Shown one piece after another: positions 9,878-18,454 of a DNA stretch of 64,000 nt (within the stretch, counting starts at the first letter, position 1; each line of letters opens with the position of its first letter). The translations under genes and the position numbers were made by a program. The notes under the pieces are model-generated. The model did no database searches. It had not been told where the DNA came from and was given only the letters and a program-made list of their open reading frames with translations. This DNA is from Gilliamella sp. WF3-4 (GTDB taxonomy: Bacteria > Pseudomonadota > Gammaproteobacteria > Enterobacterales > Orbaceae): contig NZ_LZGW01000056.1 of NCBI RefSeq assembly GCF_001690275.1, positions 62,001-126,000 on the forward strand, in the 5' to 3' direction.

Positions 9878-10261
9878 TTAAATTTTGGTTGTAAATGTAC
9901 GAGCAATAACGTCGCGTTGTTGTTCTGCAGTTAACGAGTTAAAGCGCACTGCATAGCCAGAAACACGAATTGTTAATTGTGGGTATTTTTCTGGATTTTT
10001 TACTGCATCTTCTAAAGTTTCACGACGAAGAACGTTAACATTTAAGTGTTGACCACCTTCAACTTTGATGGTTGGTGCAACATCTAATGGAACTTCACGA
10101 TATTCGAATTGGCCTAATTCGGCAGTTGGAATAACTTGATCTTCTTTATAAACTGATTTAGCTGCCACACAACGAGCTTCTTTAGTAGCGTCATCTAATA
10201 ACCAAAAAGAGTTAAGAAGTGCTGCATTGTCTGCTTTAGTAATTTGGATACCTGTAATCAT
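9878..10261 (-). CDS. grcA: Autonomous glycyl radical cofactor GrcA
   Basis: 127-residue stand-alone glycyl radical protein that replaces the damaged C-terminus of pyruvate formate-lyase after oxygen exposure. The C-terminal radical loop RVSGYAVRF is intact, and the whole length matches E. coli YfiD. A strong AGGAGG site precedes the ATG. Upstream is an FNR box, as expected for a micro-aerobically induced gene. It stands divergent from ung, the same neighbour as in E. coli. It implies a pyruvate formate-lyase elsewhere in the genome and a fermentative life. Confidence 0.97.
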   Translation of the reverse strand: MITGIQITKADNAALLNSFWLLDDATKEARCVAAKSVYKEDQVIPTAELGQFEYREVPLDVAPTIKVEGGQHLNVNVLRRETLEDAVKNPEKYPQLTIRVSGYAVRFNSLTAEQQRDVIARTFTTKI

Positions 10262-10702
10262 TTTAAATCCTCCTAACGGGGCCTTATTGCCCTAAAATAA
10301 TTAGGGTTAATATAGCACTTTCAAAATTTGATTAAAGTCAAAAAAAGCTATCAATCCAATAAGTAATACCTTTGTTTAGTGTTTTTGCTATGTTTCTGAA
10401 AAACTATTTATCGCATTAATTCTTTTAAATTTATTAACTATACATTTGTATTATCTAAACATATGGGTAGATAACATAATGCCTCATTTAGTGTAAAGTG
10501 TAGCGTAACTTTGGATGTTATAAGAATATTTTATTAGCATTGCTGCCCTGATCAATAAAGCAACATTTTATATTTAAATAAATATTTTTGTTTAGTGAAC
10601 CTTAAGCTCATTAGCATTAGGTTTATTATTATTTTTAGGTATAATTATTGTAATTAGTAAATGGTCTTGTTGAGTCATATAAAATAATAGTATAGGTGTT
10701 GT
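10262..10702. other. grcA-ung divergent intergenic region (441 bp)
   Basis: AT-rich region with the grcA ribosome site and FNR box on the left, and a TATAAT-like hexamer near 10640 (GGTATAATTATT) that may serve ung. No ORF or RNA gene is evident in the rest. Confidence 0.5.
10328..10341 (-). promoter_or_regulatory. FNR box upstream of grcA
   Basis: On the plus strand TTGAT-TAAA-GTCAA, nine of ten consensus positions of TTGAT-N4-ATCAA, about 67 bases before the grcA start. FNR control of grcA is established in E. coli; here it is inferred from the site. Confidence 0.65.
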
Positions 10703-11398
10703 ATGAGTAATCAATTAACATGGCATGATGTTATTGGCGCTGAAAAAGAAAAGCCCTATTTTCAACAAATAATGCAATTTGTGGCATCTGAGCGGGCGAA
10801 AGGTAAAATTATTTATCCACCACAGCATGATGTGTTTAATGCATTTCGTTTTACGCCATTTAATCAAATTAAAGTGGTGATTTTAGGGCAAGATCCTTAT
10901 CATGGTCCTAATCAAGCCCACGGGCTTTCATTTTCTGTTTTACCTGGGATTAAGCCGCCCCCATCGTTATTGAATATCTATAAAGAATTATCAACAGATA
11001 TTGAACATTTTAAGATTCCTTCTCATGGTTACTTAGCCTCTTGGGCAACTCAAGGTGTATTATTATTAAACAACGTGCTAACTGTTGAAGCAGGACAAGC
11101 CCATTCTCATGCAAAAATAGGTTGGGAAACTTTTACTGACCATGTGATAGCAGCAATCGATCAATATCTTGAAGGAGTAGTTTTTTTATTGTGGGGGTCT
11201 CCTGCGCAAAAAAAAGGACACTTTATTAATCGCCAAAAACATCATGTATTAACTTCAGTACATCCATCGCCGTTATCCGCACATCGAGGTTTCTTGGGCT
11301 GTAAGCATTTTTCCAAAGCAAATGATCTAATTATACAGCAAGGTAAAACTGCTATAGATTGGCAGCCAAAGCTACCGGAAAAAGTGAATGAGCAATAA
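10703..11398 (+). CDS. ung: Uracil-DNA glycosylase
   Basis: 231-residue family 1 enzyme that removes uracil from DNA, the first step of base excision repair. Catalytic Asp64 is in [13 protein letters not shown] and catalytic His187 is in [11 protein letters not shown], at the same numbers as in E. coli Ung. It overlaps the next gene, gntR, by 11 bases, so the two are translationally coupled, an unusual pairing of repair and sugar-acid regulation. Confidence 0.98.
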   Translation: MSNQLTWHDVIGAEKEKPYFQQIMQFVASERAKGKIIYPPQHDVFNAFRFTPFNQIKVVILGQDPYHGPNQAHGLSFSVLPGIKPPPSLLNIYKELSTDIEHFKIPSHGYLASWATQGVLLLNNVLTVEAGQAHSHAKIGWETFTDHVIAAIDQYLEGVVFLLWGSPAQKKGHFINRQKHHVLTSVHPSPLSAHRGFLGCKHFSKANDLIIQQGKTAIDWQPKLPEKVNEQ

Positions 11399-12389
11399 AA
11401 GACGTCGAACAAGTTTGCAAGAAATTGCCAATTTGATTGGGATAAGTAAAATGACAGTCAGTCGTTTTCTGCGTGATCCTAACCTTGTATCAAAACCACT
11501 CCAATTACAAATTTCAGCCGCAATAGATAAGCTAGGATATATTCCCAATAAAGCTCCCGATATGCTGTCTAACGCTAAAAGTAATGCTATTGGTATTGTG
11601 TTCCCTTCTTTAACTAATCAGGTTTTCGCCGATATTTTAAAAGGTATTGAGATGGTGACGGATGTGCGAGGATATCAAACCATGATCACTCATACTGGAT
11701 ACAGTGCTGACAAAGAAGAATTACGCCTGCGCTCATTACTTTCTTATAATATTGACGGGTTAATTTTAACGGAAAGAACGCATACTCCAGCAACATTAAA
11801 GATGATTGAAATTTCGGGTGTTCCTGTTGTTGAGATTATGGATAGCATCTCACCTTGCATTGATATGGCTGTTGGGTTTGATAATTTTACAGCGACTAAA
11901 AATATGATTCATCGTATGATAGATAAAGGGCGTCGTAATATTGTTTATTTTAGCGCAAGGCAAGATCAACGAAGTATTATTCGTCAACAAGGCTATGAAC
12001 AGGCAATGCAAGAAGCGGGATTAAATCCACGAACATTAGCAACTAAAGAAGCGTCATCTTATGAGTTAGGCGCACGATTTTTGCATCAGATTTTAACAGA
12101 ATTACCTTGCGTTGATGGCATTTTTAGTACCAATGATGATTTGGCCTTGGGCGTATTATTAGAGTGTCAGCGAATGCGTATTGAAGTTCCAAAACAGATA
12201 GCGATTGTTGGCTTTCATGGGCATCAAATTGGTCAATATATGAATCCTAAATTAGCTTCTATACAAACACCAAGAATTGAAATGGGGAAGATTGCGGCTG
12301 AACTGTTATTAAAACGAATCAACGGCGAGAAGATAGATCGGAAAGTGATTGATTTGCCAGTTGAATATTTAGATGGCGAAAGTATTTAA
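11388..12389 (+). CDS. gntR: LacI-family gluconate operon repressor GntR-like
   Basis: 333 residues: a DNA-binding helix-turn-helix at about residues 9-28 ([20 protein letters not shown]), a hinge helix, and a periplasmic-binding-type sensor domain. Long stretches ([34 protein letters not shown]) match E. coli GntR, which represses gluconate uptake and the Entner-Doudoroff genes. No gluconate kinase or permease lies beside it, so it acts on distant targets or has changed partners. It starts inside ung. Confidence 0.88.
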   Translation: MSNKRRRTSLQEIANLIGISKMTVSRFLRDPNLVSKPLQLQISAAIDKLGYIPNKAPDMLSNAKSNAIGIVFPSLTNQVFADILKGIEMVTDVRGYQTMITHTGYSADKEELRLRSLLSYNIDGLILTERTHTPATLKMIEISGVPVVEIMDSISPCIDMAVGFDNFTATKNMIHRMIDKGRRNIVYFSARQDQRSIIRQQGYEQAMQEAGLNPRTLATKEASSYELGARFLHQILTELPCVDGIFSTNDDLALGVLLECQRMRIEVPKQIAIVGFHGHQIGQYMNPKLASIQTPRIEMGKIAAELLLKRINGEKIDRKVIDLPVEYLDGESI

Positions 12390-12419
12390 TAAAATAAAAG
12401 GTAACATTGAAATTATTAA

Positions 12420-12446
12420 CCCCATCACGTTTGGTGATGAGGCTAA
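12420..12446. terminator. Weak hairpin between convergent gntR and DUF805 genes
   Basis: An inverted repeat (CCATCAC near 12422 with GTGATGAG near 12437) lies between the convergent 3' ends. There is no clear T-run on either strand; assignment is tentative. Confidence 0.35.
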
Positions 12447-12453
12447 TAGCAAA

Positions 12454-12828
12454 CTATAACCCTTTAGGGTTTTCACCGTATTGGTTGCTGCCTGGTGTTG
12501 AATCTAGGCATGCAAACACAAATAACACAATAGCGCCAATTAGTGGGATTAATCCAATCAAAATCCACCAACCTGATTTATTAATATCATGTAAACGACG
12601 TACTGTAACCGCTAAACCAGGAATAATTAGTGCAAGAGAAATAATGCATTGGACAAAAACCATCACTGATAGTAATGAATGGCTGATTGAGCCAAAAATT
12701 AAGGCAATAAAGTTTAATGCAATCCCTAAAAGACAATTGAAAAGAACATACATCCAATACTCTTTTCTGCGTGCTCGCCCATTAAAATTTGCATAATTTT
12801 TTGTAATACAATCAATAAACCAATTCAT
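12454..12828 (-). CDS. DUF805 inner membrane protein (YhaH/YhaI type)
   Basis: 124-residue small membrane protein. It shows the DUF805 pattern: a soluble start with NFNGRARRKEYW, about four hydrophobic helices, the RRLHDINKSGWW loop near residue 78, and the end CLDSTPGSNQYGENP. Function is unknown for the family. It stands alone, convergent with gntR. Confidence 0.92.
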   Translation of the reverse strand: MNWFIDCITKNYANFNGRARRKEYWMYVLFNCLLGIALNFIALIFGSISHSLLSVMVFVQCIISLALIIPGLAVTVRRLHDINKSGWWILIGLIPLIGAIVLFVFACLDSTPGSNQYGENPKGL

Positions 12829-13017
12829 TCTTTATATTCCTTTTTTAATTAAATTACTGAAATAAATTATTCAGGCCACATATTTTAATGAAAAAAAACA
12901 AAAATAAAACTCATTTTTATTATTAAATTATTTATTTTAGTTTTCTTTATTAATAGTTATATTGCTAGTCTGCGTGTTTCCGGTTTTCATCAAGTGAGAT
13001 CTATGTTAAAATCACCG

Positions 13018-13066
13018 CTCAGTGGTTATTTATACCGACTAACCGATTATAGAAAATAACACTGAG
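13018..13066 (+). promoter_or_regulatory. upp leader hairpin covering the ribosome site
   Basis: An inverted repeat with one bulge (13018-13031 with 13054-13066, about 22-base loop) lies just before upp. Its right arm ends in the GAG of the GAGG ribosome site (13064-13067) seven bases before the ATG, so folding would hide the site. Confidence 0.45.
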
Positions 13067-13073
13067 GCTCTCC

Positions 13074-13700
13074 ATGAAAATAGTTGAAGTAAAACACCCT
13101 CTTGTCCGTCATAAAATTGGATTAATGCGTGAATACGACATTAGCACCAAAGAATTTCGTGATCTTGCCAGTGAAGTTGGCAGTTTATTAACTTATGAAG
13201 CAACGGCTGATCTACCTACCGAAAAAGTAACGATAAAAGGTTGGTGTGGGCCTGTTGAAGTTGAACGTATCAAAGGTAAAAAAATTACCGTCGTACCTAT
13301 CTTGCGCGCAGGTTTAGGTATGATGGATGGCGTGCTTGAACATATACCAAGTGCCCGTATTAGCGTTGTTGGTTTTTATCGTAATGAAGAGACTCTCGAA
13401 CCTGTCCCTTATTTCCAAAAGTTAACATCTGATATTGAAGAGCGAATGGCTTTAGTTGTTGATCCTATGCTTGCAACAGGCGGTTCAATGGTTGCAACAA
13501 TCGACTTGCTAAAAAAAGCAGGGTGTAAAAATATTAAAGTATTAGTTTTAGTTGCTGCGCCAGAAGGCATTAAAGTACTTGAACAAGCTCATCCAGATGT
13601 TGAACTTTATACCGCATCAATTGATGAGAGGTTGAACGAAAAAGGCTACATACTACCAGGACTTGGTGATGCTGGAGACAAAATCTTCGGCACTAAATAA
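13074..13700 (+). CDS. upp: Uracil phosphoribosyltransferase
   Basis: 208 residues, the same length as E. coli Upp. It makes UMP from uracil and PRPP in the cytoplasm for pyrimidine salvage. The PRPP loop [11 protein letters not shown] is at about 129-139 and the uracil-binding end [12 protein letters not shown] is intact. The uracil permease uraA follows after an intrinsic terminator, the upp-uraA arrangement of enterobacteria. Confidence 0.98.
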   Translation: MKIVEVKHPLVRHKIGLMREYDISTKEFRDLASEVGSLLTYEATADLPTEKVTIKGWCGPVEVERIKGKKITVVPILRAGLGMMDGVLEHIPSARISVVGFYRNEETLEPVPYFQKLTSDIEERMALVVDPMLATGGSMVATIDLLKKAGCKNIKVLVLVAAPEGIKVLEQAHPDVELYTASIDERLNEKGYILPGLGDAGDKIFGTK

Positions 13701-13715
13701 AATCTCAAATTTTAG

Positions 13716-13736
13716 ACCGGTTAAACCGGTTTTTTT
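13716..13736 (+). terminator. Terminator between upp and uraA
   Basis: ACCGG-TTAAA-CCGGT (13716-13730) followed by a T-run (13730-13736). Placed between two genes of one pathway, it probably lowers uraA expression by partial read-through. Confidence 0.75.
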
Positions 13737-13793
13737 ATGCCTGTTGATCAGGCAAGTTATACAATAAGATTAGTTAAGTAAGAGAGGCGAGAT

Positions 13794-15062
13794 GTGAACA
13801 ATATCACAACAGACAAAACAAAAAATATAACATCACTGCATAAGCATTGTTGGCAGGATATTTTGACTGGAGCACAAATGTTATTTGTTGCATTTGGTGC
13901 ATTGGTATTAGTACCCTTGTTAACAGGGTTAAATCCAAATGTCGCTCTTTTTACTGCTGGGGTGGGTACTTTATTATTTCAATTGACAACTAAAGGTAAA
14001 GTCCCAGTATTTTTGGCTTCATCATTTGCCTTTATTGCACCTATATCATTTGGTGTTGCCCAATGGGGAATTCCAGCAACATTAGGAGGTTTAGTTGCTG
14101 CTGGTTTTGTATTTATGCTTTTTGCATTTTTAGTTAAAATTAATGGTAGTCATGTTATTGATCGTATATTACCACCAGTGGTGACTGGTCCTATTATTAT
14201 GGTTATCGGCTTATCACTAGCTCCAGTTACTGTAAATATGGCCATGGGTAAAGATAGTGGACTGCAAGCAGAAAATTATCAATTGATTATCATATCAATG
14301 ACTTCATTGTTAACTACGTTAATTGTTGCCATTTGGGCAAAAGGTTTTTTAAAATTATTGCCAATTATTTCGGGAATCGTCGTTGGTTATAGCCTTTCTT
14401 GTGTATTTGGTATAGTCAATTTTCAACCAATTATGGATGCTCCATGGTTTAAGATTCCCGATTTCACTTTCCCTGAATTTCATTGGCAAGCTATTTTATA
14501 TATGATTCCAATTGTCATTGCACCAACCATTGAACACGTGGGTGATATCATGGCAATTAGTTCTGTAACGGGAAAAGATTATACACGTGCTCCTGGTTTA
14601 CAACGCACATTACTAGGTGATGGGATTGCAACCTCTACAGCAGGTTTTTTTGGTGGGCCACCATGCATTACTTATGCCGAAGTGATTGGTGCGGTAACGT
14701 TAACGCGCAATTTTAAAACACGCGTTATGACATGGGCAGCAATTTGGGCAATTTTAATGTCTTTTATTGGAAAAATCGGGGCATTTTTAAGCTCCATTCC
14801 AACTGTAGTAATGGGAGGAATTATGGTGCTATTGTTTGGTTCTATTGCATCAGTGGGCATCAATATTTTAGTCAAACATAAAGTCGATCTTTCCATGCCT
14901 CGAAATATGTGTATCGTTTCATTAGTTTTAGTTTTTGGGATTGGTGGAATGATTTTTGATTTTGGATCTTATGCACTACAGGGTATCAGTTTATGTGGTA
15001 TCTTAGCGATTGTGTTAAATCTAATTCTGCCACATCAAGCAAAACCGACCAACTCTCACTAA
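13794..15062 (+). CDS. uraA: Uracil:proton symporter
   Basis: 422-residue inner membrane transporter of the NCS2/NAT family with about 14 helices. Family motifs include APTIEHVGDIMAIS (the Glu that binds uracil) and the nearby GDGIATSTAGFFGGPP. The start is a GTG at 13794 preceded by AGAGG; the overlapping ATG at 13792 reads straight into TGA, so it cannot be used. It supplies uracil to Upp. Confidence 0.96.
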   Translation: MNNITTDKTKNITSLHKHCWQDILTGAQMLFVAFGALVLVPLLTGLNPNVALFTAGVGTLLFQLTTKGKVPVFLASSFAFIAPISFGVAQWGIPATLGGLVAAGFVFMLFAFLVKINGSHVIDRILPPVVTGPIIMVIGLSLAPVTVNMAMGKDSGLQAENYQLIIISMTSLLTTLIVAIWAKGFLKLLPIISGIVVGYSLSCVFGIVNFQPIMDAPWFKIPDFTFPEFHWQAILYMIPIVIAPTIEHVGDIMAISSVTGKDYTRAPGLQRTLLGDGIATSTAGFFGGPPCITYAEVIGAVTLTRNFKTRVMTWAAIWAILMSFIGKIGAFLSSIPTVVMGGIMVLLFGSIASVGINILVKHKVDLSMPRNMCIVSLVLVFGIGGMIFDFGSYALQGISLCGILAIVLNLILPHQAKPTNSH

Positions 15063-15072
15063 ATGAACAAAT

Positions 15073-15104
15073 ATATCGTTGGCCATGTTTATCGCCAACG
15101 ATAT
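15073..15104 (+). terminator. uraA terminator hairpin
   Basis: A perfect 11-bp inverted repeat (15073-15083 with 15094-15104) begins ten bases after the uraA stop. The following T content is modest. Confidence 0.6.
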
Positions 15105-15116
15105 TTGCAATGTAAT

Positions 15117-15149
15117 GGTATACACTCCTCAACGTTTTTACAAAACTAA
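15117..15149 (+). repeat. Left copy of a ~33-bp imperfect direct repeat
   Basis: Begins GGTATACACTCCTCAACG and matches 18174-18207 at about 29 of 34 aligned positions, in the same orientation. The two copies bracket the accessory island with the acidic orphan gene, the IS30 relic and the IS3 element. Confidence 0.55.
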
Positions 15150-15241
15150 ATTATTAAATTAAAACACAAAATGCTTGTGTAAGCTGAGTCGTTTTTTATA
15201 TCTAAATTTTTTTTCATTTTTTTGCACTATTTTAGGGAGAG

Positions 15242-15292
15242 TTACAATACTAATCCATTTTCTTGCATGATTCGACCAATTCGGCGACGGAG
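15242..15292 (-). pseudogene. Fragment of an IS3-family transposase (OrfB)
   Basis: The minus strand reads LRRRIGRIMQENGLVL then a stop. RRRIGRIMQENGLV is very like the N-terminal region of IS3-family OrfB proteins (..RRRIGRIMKENGLVS..). Nothing transposase-like continues on either side. It is a short scar in an otherwise empty 406-base stretch (15063-15468). Confidence 0.45.
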
Positions 15293-15468
15293 TATTTACA
15301 ATTTTGTACTCATATTCAATTCAATAACGTTTTCAATGGTGAAATTGTTGATGATAATTCACGCCATGTTTTTATGCTTATATTCTTGATTAAGAAATAT
15401 AATAGTTTTAAACTGCACGATATTGAAAAGTAAATTGTGTTTAAACATAATATTACAGAGAGTACGTT

Positions 15469-16002
15469 ATGAAAGTTCCAACACATCTTGCAAGATATAT
15501 TAAAGATTATAAAATGGATCGTCTTACAACTATGGCGCTCTGTTCCGAGAACGGGAACAATTTGTTTGAAATTTGGTATTATGGTGAATTATGCGAAATA
15601 CCAAGAGAGGAGCAGTTATATATTATCGATACGAATGATGCTCCTACATTGGTTGTAGCACGAAACCCATCTACGAAAGAAGATATATTATTATTTGATG
15701 GTGCTAAACATGGTTATAACAATATGTTTTGTGATACTTTTGATGAAGAGACCTTAAATAATCGTACGCTGCAAAAATATGAAATTCCAGCTTCACAAAT
15801 TATTATCGAAATTGGATACAACATTGATTACGAAGAGGAAAAAGAATATTATGAGTTTGATGAAAATGGAAGGGTTCTTCTGATTAATGGTGGGAGTATT
15901 TCATGGGAAGATCTTATTACAGATGGATTTGATTGTATTGCTCTTTCATATGTTGACGATAGTGGAAAAATAATAAATTTTTTAGATGTTGAGTTAGCAT
16001 AA
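15469..16002 (+). CDS. Acidic orphan protein, possible immunity protein
   Basis: 177 residues of unknown family. It has no signal peptide or membrane segment and is rich in Asp and Glu (for example a run DYEEEKEYYEFDENG near 125-140), which is common in immunity proteins of polymorphic toxins and CDI systems. AGAG lies before the ATG. No toxin gene is next to it. It stands alone between uraA and a patch of IS debris, flanked by direct repeats, which suggests acquisition. The immunity role is only an inference from composition and context. Confidence 0.6.
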   Translation: MKVPTHLARYIKDYKMDRLTTMALCSENGNNLFEIWYYGELCEIPREEQLYIIDTNDAPTLVVARNPSTKEDILLFDGAKHGYNNMFCDTFDEETLNNRTLQKYEIPASQIIIEIGYNIDYEEEKEYYEFDENGRVLLINGGSISWEDLITDGFDCIALSYVDDSGKIINFLDVELA

Positions 16003-16023
16003 TGTAAAATATGGAGATATAAA

Positions 16024-16104
16024 ATGGTAAACTGTGATTTAGCTATATTGATTTCGCTATCTGTTTTCATGGGTTACCTAATTACAATATTTTTAATAAT
16101 TTAA
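16024..16104 (+). CDS. 26-residue single-helix membrane peptide
   Basis: A very short frame: M-V-N-C-D followed by about 20 almost purely hydrophobic residues (LAILISLSVFMGYLITIFLI). GGAG at 16013-16016 lies seven bases before the ATG, an ideal spacing. It begins 21 bases after the acidic orphan gene and would be co-transcribed. Single-helix peptides of this size include type I toxins and small regulators of membrane complexes. Chance cannot be excluded in AT-rich DNA. Confidence 0.4.
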   Translation: MVNCDLAILISLSVFMGYLITIFLII

Positions 16105-16367
16105 ATCTCTAATAAGTTGATTAATAAAAAAGGCAGATAGCTAATGTATCAGGTATCATTAACTATTTACTTGTGGCGCAAAATTATTACTGAATTGAAA
16201 AGTAGTGCTCATAGAATAATAAGATAAGAAGCTTAATTTTTTTACGTGAGTCGTGTGTATTTACAATTATAACCTTTCAATTTATCTTCATTTTATACTT
16301 TATAATACTTATTTCTCCTGCCTAAAATATTACAAAAATAAACGCATCTGCTTTTTATTATTTACTT
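16105..16367. other. Non-coding stretch between the small peptide and the IS30 relic
   Basis: AT-rich DNA in which I see no gene, RNA or clear regulatory site. Confidence 0.4.
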
Positions 16368-16400
16368 AAAAATCGTTCAGAAAAGTCATTGATTTTATTG
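16368..16400 (+). repeat. 33-bp repeat, copy 1, next to the IS30 relic
   Basis: Identical at 32 of 33 bases to 37009-37041 (core TCGTTCAGAAAAG). It lies 23 bases beyond the stop of the IS30-type transposase, where the right terminal repeat of that element is expected. Confidence 0.7.
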
Positions 16401-16422
16401 TGTTTTTTGTAATCTAGGAAAC

Positions 16423-16925
16423 CTAGCTCACACCATGAAGTGCAATTCGTCTTAACGCCTTAGAATAAAAGGAGGCTGGGCTTTTAAACTTATGCCGCTT
16501 TCTTGGGTGTGAGTTCAATAAATATTGAATTTTCTTTATCTGTTCGTTGTCAACTAATGAAATAGCCGATTACTTAGGTATAAACTGACGGATTAAGCCA
16601 TTGGTGTTTTCATTTGTGCCCTTTTGCCAGATTTGATATGGCTCAGCAAAACAGACGATGGTGTTTAAATAATATTTAACAGCACGATGATAATTAAATT
16701 CGGCGCCATTATCAAAGGTGATGCTTTTAACCTTTTTTTAAACGGTGTGAGTAATTTTATTATCATATCTCTCGCTTCATAGATGGTGCGTTGATTGAAG
16801 CGCCCAATTAATACCATCCCAGTTTTGCGTTCAACTAACGTCACCAACGCTTATTTGTCTTGACGGCTAATAATGATATCGCCCTCCCAATGTCCACGTG
16901 TTTTCCGTTTTTCTACATAACTAGG
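16423..16925 (-). pseudogene. IS30-family transposase relic
   Basis: The minus strand reads, in pieces, RGHWEGDIIISRQDK-stop-ALVTLVERKTGMVLIGRF, then after a frameshift KGTNENTNGLIRQFIPK and the end ALRRIALHGVS. This is the catalytic half of an IS30 DDE transposase. It has an internal stop at about 16851-16853, frameshifts, and no N-terminal helix-turn-helix half. The missing end is where the IS3 element begins (16934), so the younger IS3 probably truncated it. Dead. Confidence 0.88.
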
Positions 16926-17006
16926 GCATTGTCTGTAACTATCTTCTAAAATAGTACAGCAAAAAAGTAGAAAATTCTCTATGATAAAAGAAAAGGGGAT
17001 TTAATT

Positions 17007-17264
17007 ATGAAAAAAATGACTGAACATCAAATCGTCGCTATTTTAAAAGAAGCTGAAGCAGGTATTCCCGTTAAAGAACTGTGCCGTAAATATGGCATGG
17101 GTAATTCAACTTTCTATAAATGGCGAGAAAAATACGGCGGAATGGAAACGTCGGATATCAAATGCTTGAAGGAGCTGGAGGCTGAAAACCGCAAGCTTAA
17201 ACAGATGTTTGCCGAACTGAGCTTAAAATCTCAACTTCAGGAAGAAATCATAAAAAAGCTTTAG
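17007..17264 (+). CDS. IS3-family transposase OrfA
   Basis: 85-residue DNA-binding subunit: helix-turn-helix (TEHQIVAILKEAEAGIPVKE, LCRKYGMGNSTFYKW) and a C-terminal leucine-zipper-like helix (LKELEAENRKLKQMF). AAAGGGG precedes the ATG. Near its end the heptamer A AAA AAG at 17252-17258 is in the right phase for -1 frameshifting into orfB to make the OrfAB transposase. Confidence 0.93.
   Translation: MKKMTEHQIVAILKEAEAGIPVKELCRKYGMGNSTFYKWREKYGGMETSDIKCLKELEAENRKLKQMFAELSLKSQLQEEIIKKL
17252..17258 (+). promoter_or_regulatory. Programmed -1 frameshift heptamer of the IS3 element
   Basis: A-AAA-AAG in zero frame two codons before the orfA stop; the -1 frame leads into orfB. This is the usual control of IS3-family transposase synthesis. 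Confidence 0.75.
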
Positions 17265-18088
17265 TGCCCACAAAGGCACGTAAAATGTGGGCACAACAAC
17301 TACAACAAAATCATTCGGTTACTATTGTTATGAGTTGTGCTATTGTTGGCTTAAGCCGTTGTGCTTACTATTATCGATCTAAGTTACAGGATGATTCGGT
17401 GATTGTTTCGGTGTTGAATACTATCACAGACCGGCATTTACGCTGAGGCTTTCCTAAATGTTTTAATCGAATCAGAAAGCTCGGCTATCAATGGAATCAT
17501 AAACGGGTATATCGGGTGTATTGTGAATTAAAGCTTAATCTCAGGATAAAGCGTAAAAAACGCATTCCTCCACGATGCCCGGAAAGGTTATTAGTCCCCA
17601 ATAAACAAGGTGAATGTTGGCCAATGGATTTTATGAGTGACAGTAGCCGTAATCAACGTCGTTTTAGAACATTCAATGTCATCGATGATTTTAATCGTGA
17701 AGCGTTAGGTATTGATATTGCAGTAAGCTTACCAGCAGGAAGGATTACCCGTTACTTAGATAAACTGGCCGAATATCATGGGTATCCATTAAAAATACGG
17801 GTCGATAATGGGCCAGAATTTACAGGAAAAACCTTTACCAACTGGGCTAAATCACATGATATAACCATTGATTATATCCAGCCCGGTAGCCCTTATCAAA
17901 ATGGCTATATTGAACGATTTAATCGTACCTATCGTACTGAAGTGCTCGATTTATATCTATTTAATAATCTAGAACAAGCAAGAAAGGTAACCGAAGAATG
18001 GCTAACCATTTATAACACCGAAAGACCGCATGAGGCATTAAATAACATGACACCAATTGAATACAAAACACTAAAACAGGCAGCTTAA
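17264..18088 (+). pseudogene. IS3-family transposase OrfB with an internal stop
   Basis: DDE integrase subunit. The frame is continuous from 17264 to 18088 except for one TGA at 17444-17446, in DRHLR-stop-GFPKCF, where relatives have Trp (RWGFWK); a TGG to TGA change explains it. Downstream, the catalytic residues are intact: Asp in PMDFMSDS, Asp in RVDNGPEF and Glu in NGYIERFNRTYRTE. The nonsense codon removes all three from the product. Confidence 0.88.
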
Positions 18089-18173
18089 TTTTCTACGTGA
18101 GTTGTTTTACTAAGTTGGGGATATTTACATGATAGATATAGGGATTAACATAAATTATTTTTAATAACGAAAC

Positions 18174-18207
18174 GGTATAGATTCCTCAAAGTTTTTTACA
18201 AAAATAA
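18174..18207 (+). repeat. Right copy of the ~33-bp imperfect direct repeat
   Basis: Begins GGTATAGATTCCTCAAAG. It pairs with 15117-15149 in direct orientation, on the far side of the island, 45 bases beyond the IS3 right end. Confidence 0.55.
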
Positions 18208-18405
18208 CCTGATAAGCGAACAAGTACGTCAAAATTTCACAATTGCTATAAAATTCACATATAACATTACGTGAGCTGCTTTATGTTCAATCGATTTTAC
18301 ATATTTCTTTGTGACATAACGAAGTTGTTGTTTGTGACTTATTGTTTTTTTTATTATTGCTGTTATTTATAAAAAGCTTTAAGGATAGTCGGGAGGGGAT
18401 TGGGT
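18208..18405. other. Non-coding stretch before the lysS terminator
   Basis: AT-rich, no supported feature. Confidence 0.4.
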
Positions 18406-18438
18406 ATAAAAACACACTTATCAGAAAATAAGTGCGTT
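18406..18438 (-). terminator. lysS terminator
   Basis: A 10-bp stem with one G-T pair (18411-18420 with 18429-18438) followed on the minus strand by a T-run; it lies 17 bases after the lysS stop. Confidence 0.8.
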
Positions 18439-18454
18439 TTTAGCAATAAACGCC

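Larger units (their letters stand above)
16934..18129 (+). mobile_element. IS3-family insertion sequence (IS407/IS51-like group)
   Basis: An element of 1196 bp. The ends are imperfect inverted repeats: TGTAACTATC at the left and, on the opposite strand at the right, TGTAAATATC, with matching blocks for over 40 bases (TAGTA, GTAGAAAATT). It holds orfA and orfB in -1 relation with an A6G slippery site. No matching target duplication is visible outside the ends. OrfB carries a nonsense codon, so this copy is probably inactive. Confidence 0.88.

Noticed and set aside
12407..12796. A 129-codon open frame on the plus strand
   Set aside because: It is antisense to the DUF805 gene, whose motifs are clear; the plus frame has no recognisable pattern and no ribosome site.
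13738..13754. Small GCCTG/CAGGC hairpin after the upp terminator
   Set aside because: Short and without a T-run; no function can be supported.
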